DNA of 64,000 nt, from positions 62,001-126,000 of the forward strand of contig JAYRLC010000002.1 of the NCBI GenBank assembly GCA_041905405.1. The letters run 5' to 3'. This document shows, piece by piece, positions 8,704 through 18,042 of the stretch. Both the position numbers and the translations under genes were made by a program. This stretch comes from RAM1 sp041905405 (GTDB taxonomy: Bacteria; Pseudomonadota; Gammaproteobacteria; Burkholderiales; Burkholderiaceae_C). The notes under the pieces were generated by a model, which was not told the DNA's origin, searched no databases, and saw only the letters and a program-made list of their open reading frames with translations. Position 1 is the stretch's first letter, and the number at the start of each line of letters is the position of its first letter.

Positions 8704-10158
8704 ATGAAGAAACACCGAACCCTGCTTGCCGCAGGCGTGGCCCTGGCCCTGACGGGGTGCGCCGTGCCCACGCCGCCGCGCAGCAGCGACGCGCCCATGC
8801 CGGCCCAGTGGCATGCGCCCCGCCCGGCCGGCGACGCGCTGCCGCCGCTGCCCCACGACGGCGACCCGGCCGCGCTCACGCAGTGGTGGCGCCAGTTCAA
8901 CGACCCGGCGCTGGTCGAACTCGTGCAGGCCGCGCAGGCAGCCAGCCCAAGCATCGCATCGGCCCGTTCACGCATCGAACAGGCCCGCGCCACACGCACG
9001 GCCGCCAGCGCGGCCCTGCTCCCCACGCTGGACGCGCAGGCCGCCGCGCAGCGCGGCAACACCCAGATGCCCGGGACCACGGCCAGCTCCGCGCAGGTGG
9101 GGCTGCAGACCGCCTGGGAGATCGACCTGTTCGGTGCGAACCGCTACGCCGGCAACGCCGCGCAGGCCCGGCTGGACGGTGCGCAGGCCCAATGGCATGA
9201 CGCCCGCGTGGCCGTGGCGGCCGAAACCGGCAACCAGTACTTCGCCCTGCGCGCCTGCGAAAAGCAGCTGGCCGTGGCCCGCAACGACGCCACAAGCCGC
9301 GCCGAAACCGCGCGCCTGGCCGACCTGAGCGCCAAGGCCGGCTTCACCGCCCCGGCCAGCGCGGCGCTGGCCCGCGCCAGTGCCGCCGAAGGCTCGGCCC
9401 GCGCCACGCAGCAGCGCGCCCAGTGCGAGGTGGACCTGAAAGTCCTGGTCGCGCTCACGGCGCTGGACGAGCCCGCACTGCGCCAGAAGCTGGCCACGGC
9501 GCCCGCCGACATTCCGCAGGGCGCCGTGCACTCCGTGGCAGCCGTGCCGGCGCAGGCGCTGATGCAGCGCCCCGACCTGTACCAGGCCGGCCAGGAGGTC
9601 GCCGCCGCCAGCGCCGACGTGGGCACGGCCCGCGCGCAACGCCTGCCGCGCCTGTCGCTGTCGGGTTCCATCGCCGCGGGCAGCGTGCGCACGGGCGGCG
9701 CCACCACCGACGCGCAGACCTGGTCCATCGGCCCGCTGGCACTGACGCTGCCGCTGTTTGACGGCGGGCGGCGCGCGGCCAATGTGGACGCCGCCCAGGC
9801 CCGCTACGACGAAGCCGTGGCGCTGTACCGCGCCCGCGCCCGCCAGGCCGTGCGCGAAGTCGAAGAGGCGCTGGTCGCGCTGGACAGCAGCGCCTCGCGC
9901 AGCGACGACGCGCGCACCGCGGCCGAGGGCTACCGCGCGTCGTTCAACGCGACGCAGGCGCGCTACCAGGGCGGCCTGGCCAGCCTGGTCGAGCTGGAGG
10001 ACGCGCGCCGCACCGCGCTGGCCGCCGAAACCGCGCTGGTGGCGCTGCAGCGTGAGCGCATCGCCGCCTGGATCGCGCTGTACCGCGCGGCCGGCGGCGG
10101 CTGGACGCCGCCCGACGCCACCGCCCAACGTGCGTCGCGCACGACGACACAGCCCTGA
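8704..10158 (+). CDS. RND efflux outer-membrane lipoprotein (NodT/OprM family)
   Basis: Outer-membrane channel of a tripartite efflux pump, 484 residues. The N-terminus is a lipoprotein signal with lipobox LTGC (Cys19), so it should be lipid-anchored. The mature part shows the two structural repeats of TolC-like proteins, with typical segments WWRQFNDPALVELVQ and LMQRPDLYQAGQEVAAA. GAGGG lies at the normal distance before ATG 8704. It is the first gene of an operon with the periplasmic adaptor (32 nt downstream) and the inner-membrane permease. Having the outer-membrane gene first and the permease last is one of the common orders for such operons. Confidence 0.93.
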   Translation: MKKHRTLLAAGVALALTGCAVPTPPRSSDAPMPAQWHAPRPAGDALPPLPHDGDPAALTQWWRQFNDPALVELVQAAQAASPSIASARSRIEQARATRTAASAALLPTLDAQAAAQRGNTQMPGTTASSAQVGLQTAWEIDLFGANRYAGNAAQARLDGAQAQWHDARVAVAAETGNQYFALRACEKQLAVARNDATSRAETARLADLSAKAGFTAPASAALARASAAEGSARATQQRAQCEVDLKVLVALTALDEPALRQKLATAPADIPQGAVHSVAAVPAQALMQRPDLYQAGQEVAAASADVGTARAQRLPRLSLSGSIAAGSVRTGGATTDAQTWSIGPLALTLPLFDGGRRAANVDAAQARYDEAVALYRARARQAVREVEEALVALDSSASRSDDARTAAEGYRASFNATQARYQGGLASLVELEDARRTALAAETALVALQRERIAAWIALYRAAGGGWTPPDATAQRASRTTTQP

Positions 10159-10190
10159 ACCAACGCGCAGCCTCAACACGATCCCGCACC

Positions 10191-11315
10191 ATGAACCCGC
10201 TCAAGCTTTCCCCCCAGGCCCTGGCCCCCGTCGCGCTCGCGCTGCTCACGCTCACCGGCGTGGCGCTGTGGTCAACCCACTCGAACGCACAGGACAAAGA
10301 CAAGGGCAAGCCCGCCAGCCCCAAGCCCGCGCTGACCGTCACGGCCGTGCAGCCGCAGCAGGCGCGGCTGACCGTCAAGCTGGCGGCCAACGGCAACCTC
10401 ATGGCCTGGCAGGAAGCCAGCGTCGGCGCTGAAGCCAACGGCCTGCGGCTGGCCGAAGTGCGCGTGAACGTGGGCGACCGCGTGAAGAAGGGCGACGTGC
10501 TGGCCACCTTCGCCGCCGACACCGTGCGGGCCGAGGCCGCGCAGGCCCGCGCCAGCCTGATGGAGGCCGAGGCCACCGCCGCCGAGGCCGCGGGCAACGC
10601 CGAACGCGCGCGCAGCCTGCAGGCCACCGGCGCGCTCAGCGCGTCGCAGATCAACCAGTACCTGACGGCCGAGCAGACGGCCAAGGCCCGCGTGGAAGCG
10701 GCGCGCGCGCTGTACCAGGCGCAGCAGCTGCGCGTGAACCAGTCCACCGTGACCGCGCCCGACGACGGCGTGATCTCGGCGCGCACGGCCACCGTGGGCG
10801 CGGTAGTGGGCGCGGGCGCCGAGCTGTTCCGCCTGATCCGCCGCGGCCGGCTCGAATGGCGGGCCGAGGTCACGTCCGCTGAGCTGGGGCGCATCGGCAA
10901 GGGCACGACGGCCCAGGTCACCGCCGCCAGCGGCGCGCGGCTGGAAGGCCGCGTGCGCATGGTCGGACCCACCGTGGACCCGCAGACGCGCAACGCGCTG
11001 GTGTATGTGGACGTGGTGCCGCTGCCGGGCAATGCCGCGCCGGCCCTGCCCGGCATGTTCGCCCGCGGTGAATTCGACCTGGGCGGAACGCCGGCGCTGA
11101 CCGTGCCGCAGTCGGCCGTGGTCGTGCGCGACGGCTTCAGCTACGTCTACCGCATTAACCCCGACAACCGCGTGAGCCAGGTCAAGGTGCAGACCGGCCG
11201 CCTGTCGGGCGACCGCGTGGAAATCACCGGCAGCCTGCCCGCCGACACGCGCCTGGTCGCGTCCGGCGGCGGCTTCCTGAACGACGGCGACCTGGTGCGC
11301 GTGGTGGCCAAATGA
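10191..11315 (+). CDS. RND efflux periplasmic adaptor (membrane fusion protein)
   Basis: Periplasmic adaptor, 374 residues, linking the permease to the outer-membrane channel. An N-terminal hydrophobic segment (residues 10-27) serves as signal or anchor. A split lipoyl domain is visible around VGAEANGLRLAEVRVNVGD and again near STVTAPDDGVISARTATVG, flanking an Ala/Glu-rich helical hairpin (about 110-185), followed by the beta-barrel and membrane-proximal domains. Its stop overlaps the permease start (ATGA at 11312-11315), so the two are translationally coupled. Substrates cannot be read from this protein. Confidence 0.93.
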   Translation: MNPLKLSPQALAPVALALLTLTGVALWSTHSNAQDKDKGKPASPKPALTVTAVQPQQARLTVKLAANGNLMAWQEASVGAEANGLRLAEVRVNVGDRVKKGDVLATFAADTVRAEAAQARASLMEAEATAAEAAGNAERARSLQATGALSASQINQYLTAEQTAKARVEAARALYQAQQLRVNQSTVTAPDDGVISARTATVGAVVGAGAELFRLIRRGRLEWRAEVTSAELGRIGKGTTAQVTAASGARLEGRVRMVGPTVDPQTRNALVYVDVVPLPGNAAPALPGMFARGEFDLGGTPALTVPQSAVVVRDGFSYVYRINPDNRVSQVKVQTGRLSGDRVEITGSLPADTRLVASGGGFLNDGDLVRVVAK

Positions 11316-14300
11316 TGAACGTCTCGTCCTGGTCGATCAAAAACCCGATCGCGGCGGTGATGCTGTTCGTGCTGCTGACGTTCGGCGGCGTGCTGTCCTT
11401 CAACGCCATGAAGGTGCAGAACTTCCCGGACATCGACCTGCCCACCGTGTCGGTCACGGCATCGCTGCCCGGCGCCGCGCCGGGCCAGCTTGAAAACGAC
11501 GTCGCCCGCAAGCTGGAGAACGCCGTTGCCACGCTGCAGGGCCTGAAGCACATCTACACCAAGGTGCAGGACGGCGCCGTGACGCTCACGGTCGAGTTCC
11601 GCCTGGAAAAGCCCGTGCAGGAAGCCGTGGACGACGTGCGCTCCGCCGTGCAGCGCGTGCGCGCCGACCTGCCGGCGGACCTGCGCGACCCGATCGTGCA
11701 GAAGATGGACCTGGCGGGCCAGCCGGTGCTGGCCTACACCGTGCGTTCGGCAAGCATGGACGACGAGGCGCTGAGCTGGTTCGTGGACAACGACATCTCG
11801 CGCAAGCTGCTGGCCGTCAAGGGCGTGGGCGCGGTGAACCGCGTGGGCGGCGTGAACCGCGAAGTCCGCGTGGCGCTGGACGCGCAGAAGCTGCAGGCGC
11901 TGGGCGCGACGGCCGCCGACATTTCGCGCCAGCTGCGCCAGGTGCAGGTGGAAAGCGCGGGTGGCCGCACCGACCTGGGCGCGGGCGAGCAGCCCGTGCG
12001 CACGCTCGGCACGGTCAAGACCGCACAGGAAATCGCCGCGCTGGAACTGGCGCTGGCCGATGGCCGCCGCATCCGCCTGGACCTGGTGGCCACCGTGAGC
12101 GACACCGTGGCCGAGCCGCGCGCTGCGGCGCTTCTGAACGGCAAGCCGGTGGTGGGGTTCGAAGTGGCGCGCAGCCGCGGCGAAAGCGAAGTGGCCGTGG
12201 GCAAGGCCGTCCGTGCCGCGCTGGACGAGCTGAAGGCCCAGCGCCCCGACATCGAGCTCACGCAGGCGTTCGACTTCGTGACGCCGGTCGAGGAGGAATA
12301 CGACGGCTCGCTCAAGCTGCTGTACGAGGGCGCCATACTGGCCGTGCTGGTGGTGTGGCTGTTCCTGCGCGACTGGCGCGCGACCTTCGTGTCGGCGGTA
12401 GCGCTGCCCATGTCGGTGATTCCCGCATTCGTGGGCATGTACCTGCTGGGCTTTTCGATCAACGTGGTGACGCTGCTGGCGCTGTCGCTGGTGATCGGCA
12501 TTCTGGTGGACGACGCCATCGTGGAAGTGGAAAACATCGTGCGCCACCTGCGCATGGGCAAGACGCCGTACCAGGCCGCGATGGAAGCGGCCGACGAGAT
12601 CGGGCTGGCCGTGATCGCCACCACGTTCACGCTGATCGCGGTGTTCCTGCCCACGGCGTTCATGAGCGGCGTGGCCGGCAAGTTCTTCAAGCAGTTTGGC
12701 TGGACGGCGTCGCTCGCGGTGTTCGCGTCGCTGGTGGTGGCGCGGGTGCTCACGCCCATGATGGCGGCCTACATCCTCAAGCCCATCGTGGACAAGGAGC
12801 ACACCGACCCGGGCTGGATGCGCGTGTACCTGCGCGCCGTGACCTGGAGCATGAAGCACCGCGTGTGGACCATGGTGCTGTCCACGCTGTTCTTCTTTGG
12901 CTCGGTGGCGCTGATCCCGCTGTTGCCCACGGGCTTCATCCCGCCGGACGACAACTCGCAGACGCAGGTGTACCTGGAACTGCCGCCGGGCTCCACGCTG
13001 GCGCAGACGCTGGACAGCGCGGAGCGGGCGCGCGCCATGATCATGAAGGTGGAACACGTGAAGAGCGTGTACACCACCATCGGCGGCGGCACCGCCGGGG
13101 GCGATCCGTTCGCCATGAGCGGCGCGGCCGAGGTGCGCAAGGCCACGCTCACCATCCTGCTGGCCGAACGCACCGCGCGGCCCCGCAAGCAGGGCATCGA
13201 GAACAACATCCGCGCCGCGCTGGAGCCGCTGCCCGGCGTGCGCAGCAAGGTGGGCCTGGGCGGCTCCGGCGAAAAATACGTGCTGGTGCTCACGGGCGAA
13301 GATCCGCAGGCACTGCTGGCCGCGGCCATCGCGGTAGAGAAAGACCTGCGCACCATCCCGGGCCTGGGCCAGGTCGCGTCCACCGCCAGCCTGATCCGCC
13401 CCGAGATCGCGGTGCGCCCGGACTTTGCCCGCGCGGCCGACCAGGGCGTGACCAGCGCCGCCATCGGCGAGACGCTGCGCATCGCCACGCAGGGCGACTA
13501 CGATGTGGCGCTGCCCAAGCTCAACCTGTCGCAGCGCCAGGTGCCCATCGTCGTCAAGCTGTCCGAGGACGCGCGCCGCGACCTGGGCGTGCTGGAACGC
13601 CTGACGGTGCCCGGCGCGCGCGGCCCCGTCATGCTGGGCCAGGTGGCCACGCTGGAGCTCACGGGCGGGCCGGCGGTGATCGACCGCTACGACCGGTCAC
13701 GCAACATCAACTTCGAGATCGAGCTGTCGGGCCTGCCGCTGGGCGACGTGGCCGAGGCCGTGCAGCAGTTACCCGCCATCAAGAACCTGCCCGCGGGCGT
13801 GCGCGTGGTGGAGGTGGGCGACGCGGAAGTGATGGGCGAGCTGTTCGCCAGCTTCGGCCTGGCCATGCTGACCGGCGTGCTGTGCATCTACATCGTGCTG
13901 GTGCTGCTGTTCAAGGACTTTCTGCACCCCGTCACGATCCTGTGCGCGCTGCCGCTCGCGCTGGGTGGCGCGTTCGTGGGCCTGCTGATCGCGCAAAAGA
14001 GCTTTTCGATGCCGTCGCTGATCGGCCTGATCATGCTCATGGGCATCGCGACCAAGAATTCCATCCTGCTGGTGGAGTACGCGATCGTGGCGCGGCGCGA
14101 CCAGGGAATGAGCCGCTGGGATGCATTGATCGACGCCTGCCACAAGCGCGCGCGGCCCATCATCATGACCACCATCGCCATGGGCGCGGGCATGCTGCCC
14201 ATCGCCATAGGCTGGGGCGCCGCCGACCCGAGCTTTCGCAGCCCGATGGCGGTCGCGGTGATCGGCGGGCTCATCACGTCCACGGTGCTGAGCCTGCTGG

Positions 14301-14380
14301 TGGTGCCGGTGGTGTTCACCTACATCGACGACATCGAGCAGTTCATCCGGCGGATGGTGGGGAAAGTGCGGGGGCGGTAA
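11312..14380 (+). CDS. RND multidrug efflux permease (HAE1/MdtBC-like)
   Basis: Inner-membrane proton-driven pump of 1022 residues with the usual duplicated 12-helix plan. The proton-relay Asp pair is present in helix 4 (SLVIGILVDDAIVEVENI, about residue 400) and the essential Lys in helix 10 (GIATKNSILLVEYAI, about residue 915). Large periplasmic loops lie between helices 1-2 and 7-8. The N-terminus SSWSIKNPIAAVMLFVLL is typical of the HAE1 and MdtBC branch, which exports drugs and detergents; heavy-metal (CzcA) signatures were not seen. Start ATG 11312 overlaps the adaptor stop; ATG 11315 is an equal alternative. It ends 19 nt from the convergent gene at 14400. Confidence 0.93.
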   Translation: MMNVSSWSIKNPIAAVMLFVLLTFGGVLSFNAMKVQNFPDIDLPTVSVTASLPGAAPGQLENDVARKLENAVATLQGLKHIYTKVQDGAVTLTVEFRLEKPVQEAVDDVRSAVQRVRADLPADLRDPIVQKMDLAGQPVLAYTVRSASMDDEALSWFVDNDISRKLLAVKGVGAVNRVGGVNREVRVALDAQKLQALGATAADISRQLRQVQVESAGGRTDLGAGEQPVRTLGTVKTAQEIAALELALADGRRIRLDLVATVSDTVAEPRAAALLNGKPVVGFEVARSRGESEVAVGKAVRAALDELKAQRPDIELTQAFDFVTPVEEEYDGSLKLLYEGAILAVLVVWLFLRDWRATFVSAVALPMSVIPAFVGMYLLGFSINVVTLLALSLVIGILVDDAIVEVENIVRHLRMGKTPYQAAMEAADEIGLAVIATTFTLIAVFLPTAFMSGVAGKFFKQFGWTASLAVFASLVVARVLTPMMAAYILKPIVDKEHTDPGWMRVYLRAVTWSMKHRVWTMVLSTLFFFGSVALIPLLPTGFIPPDDNSQTQVYLELPPGSTLAQTLDSAERARAMIMKVEHVKSVYTTIGGGTAGGDPFAMSGAAEVRKATLTILLAERTARPRKQGIENNIRAALEPLPGVRSKVGLGGSGEKYVLVLTGEDPQALLAAAIAVEKDLRTIPGLGQVASTASLIRPEIAVRPDFARAADQGVTSAAIGETLRIATQGDYDVALPKLNLSQRQVPIVVKLSEDARRDLGVLERLTVPGARGPVMLGQVATLELTGGPAVIDRYDRSRNINFEIELSGLPLGDVAEAVQQLPAIKNLPAGVRVVEVGDAEVMGELFASFGLAMLTGVLCIYIVLVLLFKDFLHPVTILCALPLALGGAFVGLLIAQKSFSMPSLIGLIMLMGIATKNSILLVEYAIVARRDQGMSRWDALIDACHKRARPIIMTTIAMGAGMLPIAIGWGAADPSFRSPMAVAVIGGLITSTVLSLLVVPVVFTYIDDIEQFIRRMVGKVRGR

Positions 14381-14399
14381 GCCTGCGGGCACCTGCCAG

Positions 14400-16151
14400 T
14401 CACTGTTGAAGGCCAAAGTTCCGGAGCACTTGCGTCAGTGGGTCAGGGGCTCTTTGCCTCGAGTGGCGTCTTCGTTCGGTTTTGGCCCCCTCGCCCAGTG
14501 GCTCCGTCGTGATGTTGCATCTGTCCAGCGGAAGTTTTGCGTACTGGCCCTTTGAATCGAACGGCATGACTTCCACATTTTCGTTGAATGAAACCTTTCC
14601 GGTTTGCGCTGCCTGCGCGACCTTGTCCGGCGGAGCCGACAGGAAATGGAACCTCGCCGCCGTCGTCTGGATTTTTCGCCACGCGGCCGCCATGGCGTCG
14701 TCGCGCACCAGCTGAGCACCCACGCCACTTTCGTGGCTGGCCCGACCTTCCCTGTTGATCCACTCCAGGCATCTCTGGTCAAATGCCTCAAGCGCTGCAA
14801 TCAGCCCAGCCCCATGGTCCGTGCGTCTGACATCTTCCGGGGCGAGAAGCACCTGCAGGCGCCACGGCCTCAGCACGTTGTCGAACTGTTCGAACACCGG
14901 TATCAGTGTTTTCAGGCGCAAGGCGGCGGCCGGGGCGCAGCGGTGCTGCGCCGTCCCGGTTCCCAGATCTTGGGTGTATCGCTTCAGCATCCGTGTCATG
15001 CGGCTGTCCGTATTGCGGATGACTGCATCCGAAGTCGCCGGGCCAGCCACCCACGGCATGGGAGCGAGGGTCAAACGATCCAGCGCCCCTTTCGGATCCT
15101 TTTGCATCAGGGTCAGGTGCTGCAGACATTGTTCGGCAAAGTCGTAGTGGCGCAGCGCCTCCTGCTGCTGCTCCAGAAACGGGGCCTTCAGGTCCTTGCG
15201 AATGGACCTGAGCACCCCTTGGAGCTGGATGGCCATGTCTCCGATGGCCGTGTCTGCACCTGTGTTAATCAGCTCCAACGCTTGAGCCGTCAGGGCCGGC
15301 AGATGTTCCGCAACCTCCTGCTGTGTCGGCAGCGCGCCGCCGCGTCTGTCGATGTCTTCGTACGTGATCGTGCCGACAGGCAGGCGCTGGGGCGATACGC
15401 CATGCAAAGACTTGTTGTCGACGCCCTTCCCATCCGGCACAGTGCCTTTGCGCTCCCCCCGCTGGAATTCCGTAGGGGTCATGAGGGGCCTTTGCCTCAC
15501 GACGGAGCTGAAGGACGAAGCTTCGGCCTGCTGCGATGCAAACTCGTGCGGAGGGTCCGGGTCGACCACCCTGGTCGGCGTCTGTACCGGCGTTGCGGTG
15601 GACAAAGGGGTCCGCAATCCGAGGGTGGGCGATTTGCTGGCCGCCGCCGAGTCAGCGTGAAATTCTGCTTCCCCGTTTTGATCGATCACCACAAAGCACT
15701 CCAGCATCGTGCTGTCGTTGAGCTGCTGGCCGCTCGTGTTCTTGCGCGGAAGCTCCCCATAGAGCCTGACGCAAACGGCTTTCTCCGTTCCTGCTTTCAA
15801 TTGGCCGTAAGCCTGCAGGGGATAGTCATCAGGGTGCTCCTGGACGCCTGTTGGATTTCTATCCCTGAGGATCTTTCCGCCCGCCGTGTCCAGCAACGTC
15901 TTCAGCTTCCGTAGCTGCTTCGCGTTCACGCCTTGTTCTGTCAGGTCCATCTGAAGTTGCCGGTGCTGTATGCCAAGCTGCACGCGCGGCGGCGATCCTG
16001 TGGAGATCACTTTCAGTGGCGAGGTGGATGCCGGGCGATGGACGCGGCCCGGCGAGGGCGTCAGTGCCTGCCTAAGGCGCTGTCCCGCGGAAGGTTTCGC
16101 TGGTGTGACCGGCTTCGCCGAAGAAGGTTTTGACTTGACAGGGGTAAACAT
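14400..16151 (-). CDS. Uncharacterised protein A, effector-like, paired with the gene at 16331
   Basis: Not recognised. It encodes 583 residues with no hydrophobic signal peptide and no membrane helix. The first 60 residues are rich in Pro, Ser, Thr and Lys (MFTPVKSKPSSAKPVTPAK), followed by a mixed alpha/beta part containing KAVCVRLYGELP, another disordered Pro/Ser/Thr stretch and a mostly helical second half. This profile is typical of type III secreted effectors, but no secretion gene is in the window, so that is inference. ATG 16151 is chosen because GAGG lies six bases upstream; ATG 16163 is in frame. Its upstream motifs match those of the neighbouring gene, and a KAVCV / GAVCV block suggests the two proteins share a small domain. 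Confidence 0.6.
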   Translation of the reverse strand: MFTPVKSKPSSAKPVTPAKPSAGQRLRQALTPSPGRVHRPASTSPLKVISTGSPPRVQLGIQHRQLQMDLTEQGVNAKQLRKLKTLLDTAGGKILRDRNPTGVQEHPDDYPLQAYGQLKAGTEKAVCVRLYGELPRKNTSGQQLNDSTMLECFVVIDQNGEAEFHADSAAASKSPTLGLRTPLSTATPVQTPTRVVDPDPPHEFASQQAEASSFSSVVRQRPLMTPTEFQRGERKGTVPDGKGVDNKSLHGVSPQRLPVGTITYEDIDRRGGALPTQQEVAEHLPALTAQALELINTGADTAIGDMAIQLQGVLRSIRKDLKAPFLEQQQEALRHYDFAEQCLQHLTLMQKDPKGALDRLTLAPMPWVAGPATSDAVIRNTDSRMTRMLKRYTQDLGTGTAQHRCAPAAALRLKTLIPVFEQFDNVLRPWRLQVLLAPEDVRRTDHGAGLIAALEAFDQRCLEWINREGRASHESGVGAQLVRDDAMAAAWRKIQTTAARFHFLSAPPDKVAQAAQTGKVSFNENVEVMPFDSKGQYAKLPLDRCNITTEPLGEGAKTERRRHSRQRAPDPLTQVLRNFGLQQ

Positions 16152-16174
16152 GGGAGACCTCATGAAAATTCATT

Positions 16175-16280
16175 GGGACTCCCTGAAGCTGTAGGTGGAT
16201 GCGAGCCGCTGGATTAGATGCATCGCCCGTTCGATTCATGCTAGGCGGCGACGCAATGCGTATCAACAGGCCTTGGTATG
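16175..16280 (-). promoter_or_regulatory. Promoter and leader of gene A with motifs shared with gene B
   Basis: Reading in the gene's direction: CATACCAA (16280-16273), a 28-nt gap, CTAGCATG (16244-16237), then AGGGAGTCCC (16184-16175) about 23 nt before ATG 16151. The first two motifs recur with exactly the same spacing upstream of the gene at 17845. The first motif could be an activator site and the second part of a core promoter; this assignment is inference. A 33-codon frame starts at ATG 16173 right behind AGGGAG and overlaps the main gene in another frame. Confidence 0.55.
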
Positions 16281-16330
16281 TAAGTGAATCCGCAAGACTT
16301 TGATCTGGACAGGCGTCGTGCGAACGCCGG

Positions 16331-17845
16331 CTACGCCCGAGGTGATCGCGCCGGTTCATCCGACACCAACTCAACCACCAGGGTCTCCTGCAATTCCAGC
16401 AAGGACTTCGCCCAGTGTTGCTCTCCCTGCGCGAAGCTGGTCTCGCCCGCCTCTTGCAGCGACTGGAACACCCCGTAGCTTCCGTCCTGGCCAACGCGCG
16501 CATACACCCCTTTGTCATCTCCGCCAACGGATCGGGCTTTGAAGGCAACGCACACGGCCCCGTCATCGGCACGGCCTATGACCTCTGTCCGCGGCTGCGG
16601 CATGCCCTGCGGCCATTTTGTGTCGCACATGTTGAGGAGGTGTTCCGGCGCAGCGGCATGCCGGTCAGCAATGCTGTCCAGCTGGGCTGGCGTGGCATCG
16701 AGCGCATCGAGCAGAATTTTCGTTCCCCATGACATCGAAGACTCTTCGGCGAAAGCCTGCGGTAGCAGCCGGCCCGTTCGTCGCACTTCGTCGCACGCCG
16801 CGGCCACCGCAGCGGTGTCCACACCGGACAGCACTTGGCGCAACGCGTCGCGCGAGGTGCCCAGGAGTCTGGCCCCCAATCGCCGCTCATTCACGCCACA
16901 GCTCGCCAGCAGGCCATCGTCCGCTTCCAGTTGGCGCAGCACGTCCAGCAGGTGCTCGGCGCAGGTCAGGAGATCGGTGGCGCGGGCGACATGTTCAACG
17001 CGACGCTCCTCCAGAATGATCCGCGCCTCCACCAACTGCAGATGCGCTGCCGCGCGAACGTCAGCCGCCAAGCCATCGATCCAGCGATGGGGCGTCGCGC
17101 CGTTCAGTTGCCGGCTCGCCAGTTCGAGCCGGGCCAGGTTGTGGCCCCAGCTTGTGGCTGGTCGGGGTGCATCAACAAGTCTGTGCAGCCGGTTCCTGGC
17201 CGCTTGCAATGCATCTGCGGCGCGCCTGATCACGTGGCGATTGCGACTTGTGCCGCACGCCACCAACCGATTCACCGCGCGTTCGTAGGCCTGCAATGCA
17301 TCCTGCACAGGGGCAGGGTCCGCCGACCCGCTTGACTTGCTGTCGGCCGCCAAGCCGGTGCCGACTTTTTCCTGCGCAAGCGGCAGGAGGCTGTCGCGGT
17401 CTTTCAGCACGGCACGGCATGCGCCCAGCAGAATGCCCGCGCAACCCAGATGCCGCGTCGGCGTGTCGACCGGCTTGCCCAGTCGCATGGCGCCGTCCGC
17501 GCGGCGCATCTGCGTCAGCGCCGCATCGGCCAGCAGGGACACTGCGCCGGCCCCACCCGAGATCTCGTGCAGTTGATGGACACAGTCCTCGTACTGCTGG
17601 CGTACGGCCTGCCGCTCAGGGTCTTCGGCGCAACCCGTCCCCTTGTCCGGCGACGTCCTGCGCGCAAGGGGCGAACCGGCCTGGATGACCGAACGCGTGG
17701 GCCACGTTTGGGGATGCGGGCATCTTGGCGGCGCGGTCTGCTGATCTGGCAGGACGCCCGATGCGGACTCGGGGGCATGCGCGACGATGCCGCCCGCGCC
17801 CAAGGATCTGGGGGTCGAAGCCTGGGCTGAGGGAAAGGTTTGCAC
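16331..17845 (-). CDS. Uncharacterised protein B, effector-like, co-regulated with gene A
   Basis: Not recognised. It encodes 504 residues starting at GTG 17845 with GAGG eight bases upstream. There is no signal peptide. A Ser/Pro/Ala-rich N-terminus (MQTFPSAQASTPRSLGAGG) of about 70 residues leads into a long helical, Arg/Leu/Ala-rich middle (about 80-370) and a C-terminal alpha/beta segment with DGAVCVAFKARSV and VYARVGQDGSYGVF. That last segment resembles the KAVCV...CFVVIDQNGEAEF region of protein A. No catalytic motif was identified. It is separated from gene A by its own copy of the shared promoter motifs, so the two are expressed in parallel rather than as a simple operon. A secreted effector is the favoured guess. 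Confidence 0.6.
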   Translation of the reverse strand: MQTFPSAQASTPRSLGAGGIVAHAPESASGVLPDQQTAPPRCPHPQTWPTRSVIQAGSPLARRTSPDKGTGCAEDPERQAVRQQYEDCVHQLHEISGGAGAVSLLADAALTQMRRADGAMRLGKPVDTPTRHLGCAGILLGACRAVLKDRDSLLPLAQEKVGTGLAADSKSSGSADPAPVQDALQAYERAVNRLVACGTSRNRHVIRRAADALQAARNRLHRLVDAPRPATSWGHNLARLELASRQLNGATPHRWIDGLAADVRAAAHLQLVEARIILEERRVEHVARATDLLTCAEHLLDVLRQLEADDGLLASCGVNERRLGARLLGTSRDALRQVLSGVDTAAVAAACDEVRRTGRLLPQAFAEESSMSWGTKILLDALDATPAQLDSIADRHAAAPEHLLNMCDTKWPQGMPQPRTEVIGRADDGAVCVAFKARSVGGDDKGVYARVGQDGSYGVFQSLQEAGETSFAQGEQHWAKSLLELQETLVVELVSDEPARSPRA

Positions 17846-17865
17846 GGCTGGGGCCTCAAAGCAAT

Positions 17866-17948
17866 GGGACTCCCTGTGGCCTGTGCAGGCAGGCGCTAGG
17901 GGTCCATGCTAGAAAGCAGCCTGGCCCGGCGCTACCGCCGTTGGTATG
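17866..17948 (-). promoter_or_regulatory. Promoter and leader of gene B, matching that of gene A
   Basis: In gene direction: CATACCAA (17948-17941), 28 nt, CTAGCATG (17912-17905), then AGGGAGTCCC (17875-17866) about 20 nt before GTG 17845. All three 8-10-base motifs are identical to those in front of gene A, and the 28-nt gap is conserved while the gap sequence is not, as expected of protein-binding sites. It is not a PIP box (TTCGB-N15-TTCGB) nor an HrpL box. The rest of the gap 17846-18042 holds nothing else recognised. Confidence 0.55.
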
Positions 17949-18042
17949 CATCCGCCGGAGGCCAGACCAATGTCTTGACCTCAACGCTCAGGTGATCACC
18001 GATCGGGCGCGTGAGGACAGTGTCGAGCCACGCTGTGACAGC

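Noticed and set aside
14400..17845. The effector-like genes as part of the RND efflux operon.
   Set aside because: They lie on the opposite strand, have their own promoters and no export or membrane features.
16175..17948. PIP box or HrpL box in front of the effector-like genes.
   Set aside because: Neither TTCGB-N15-TTCGB nor GGAACC-N16-CCAC is present; the shared motifs are different.
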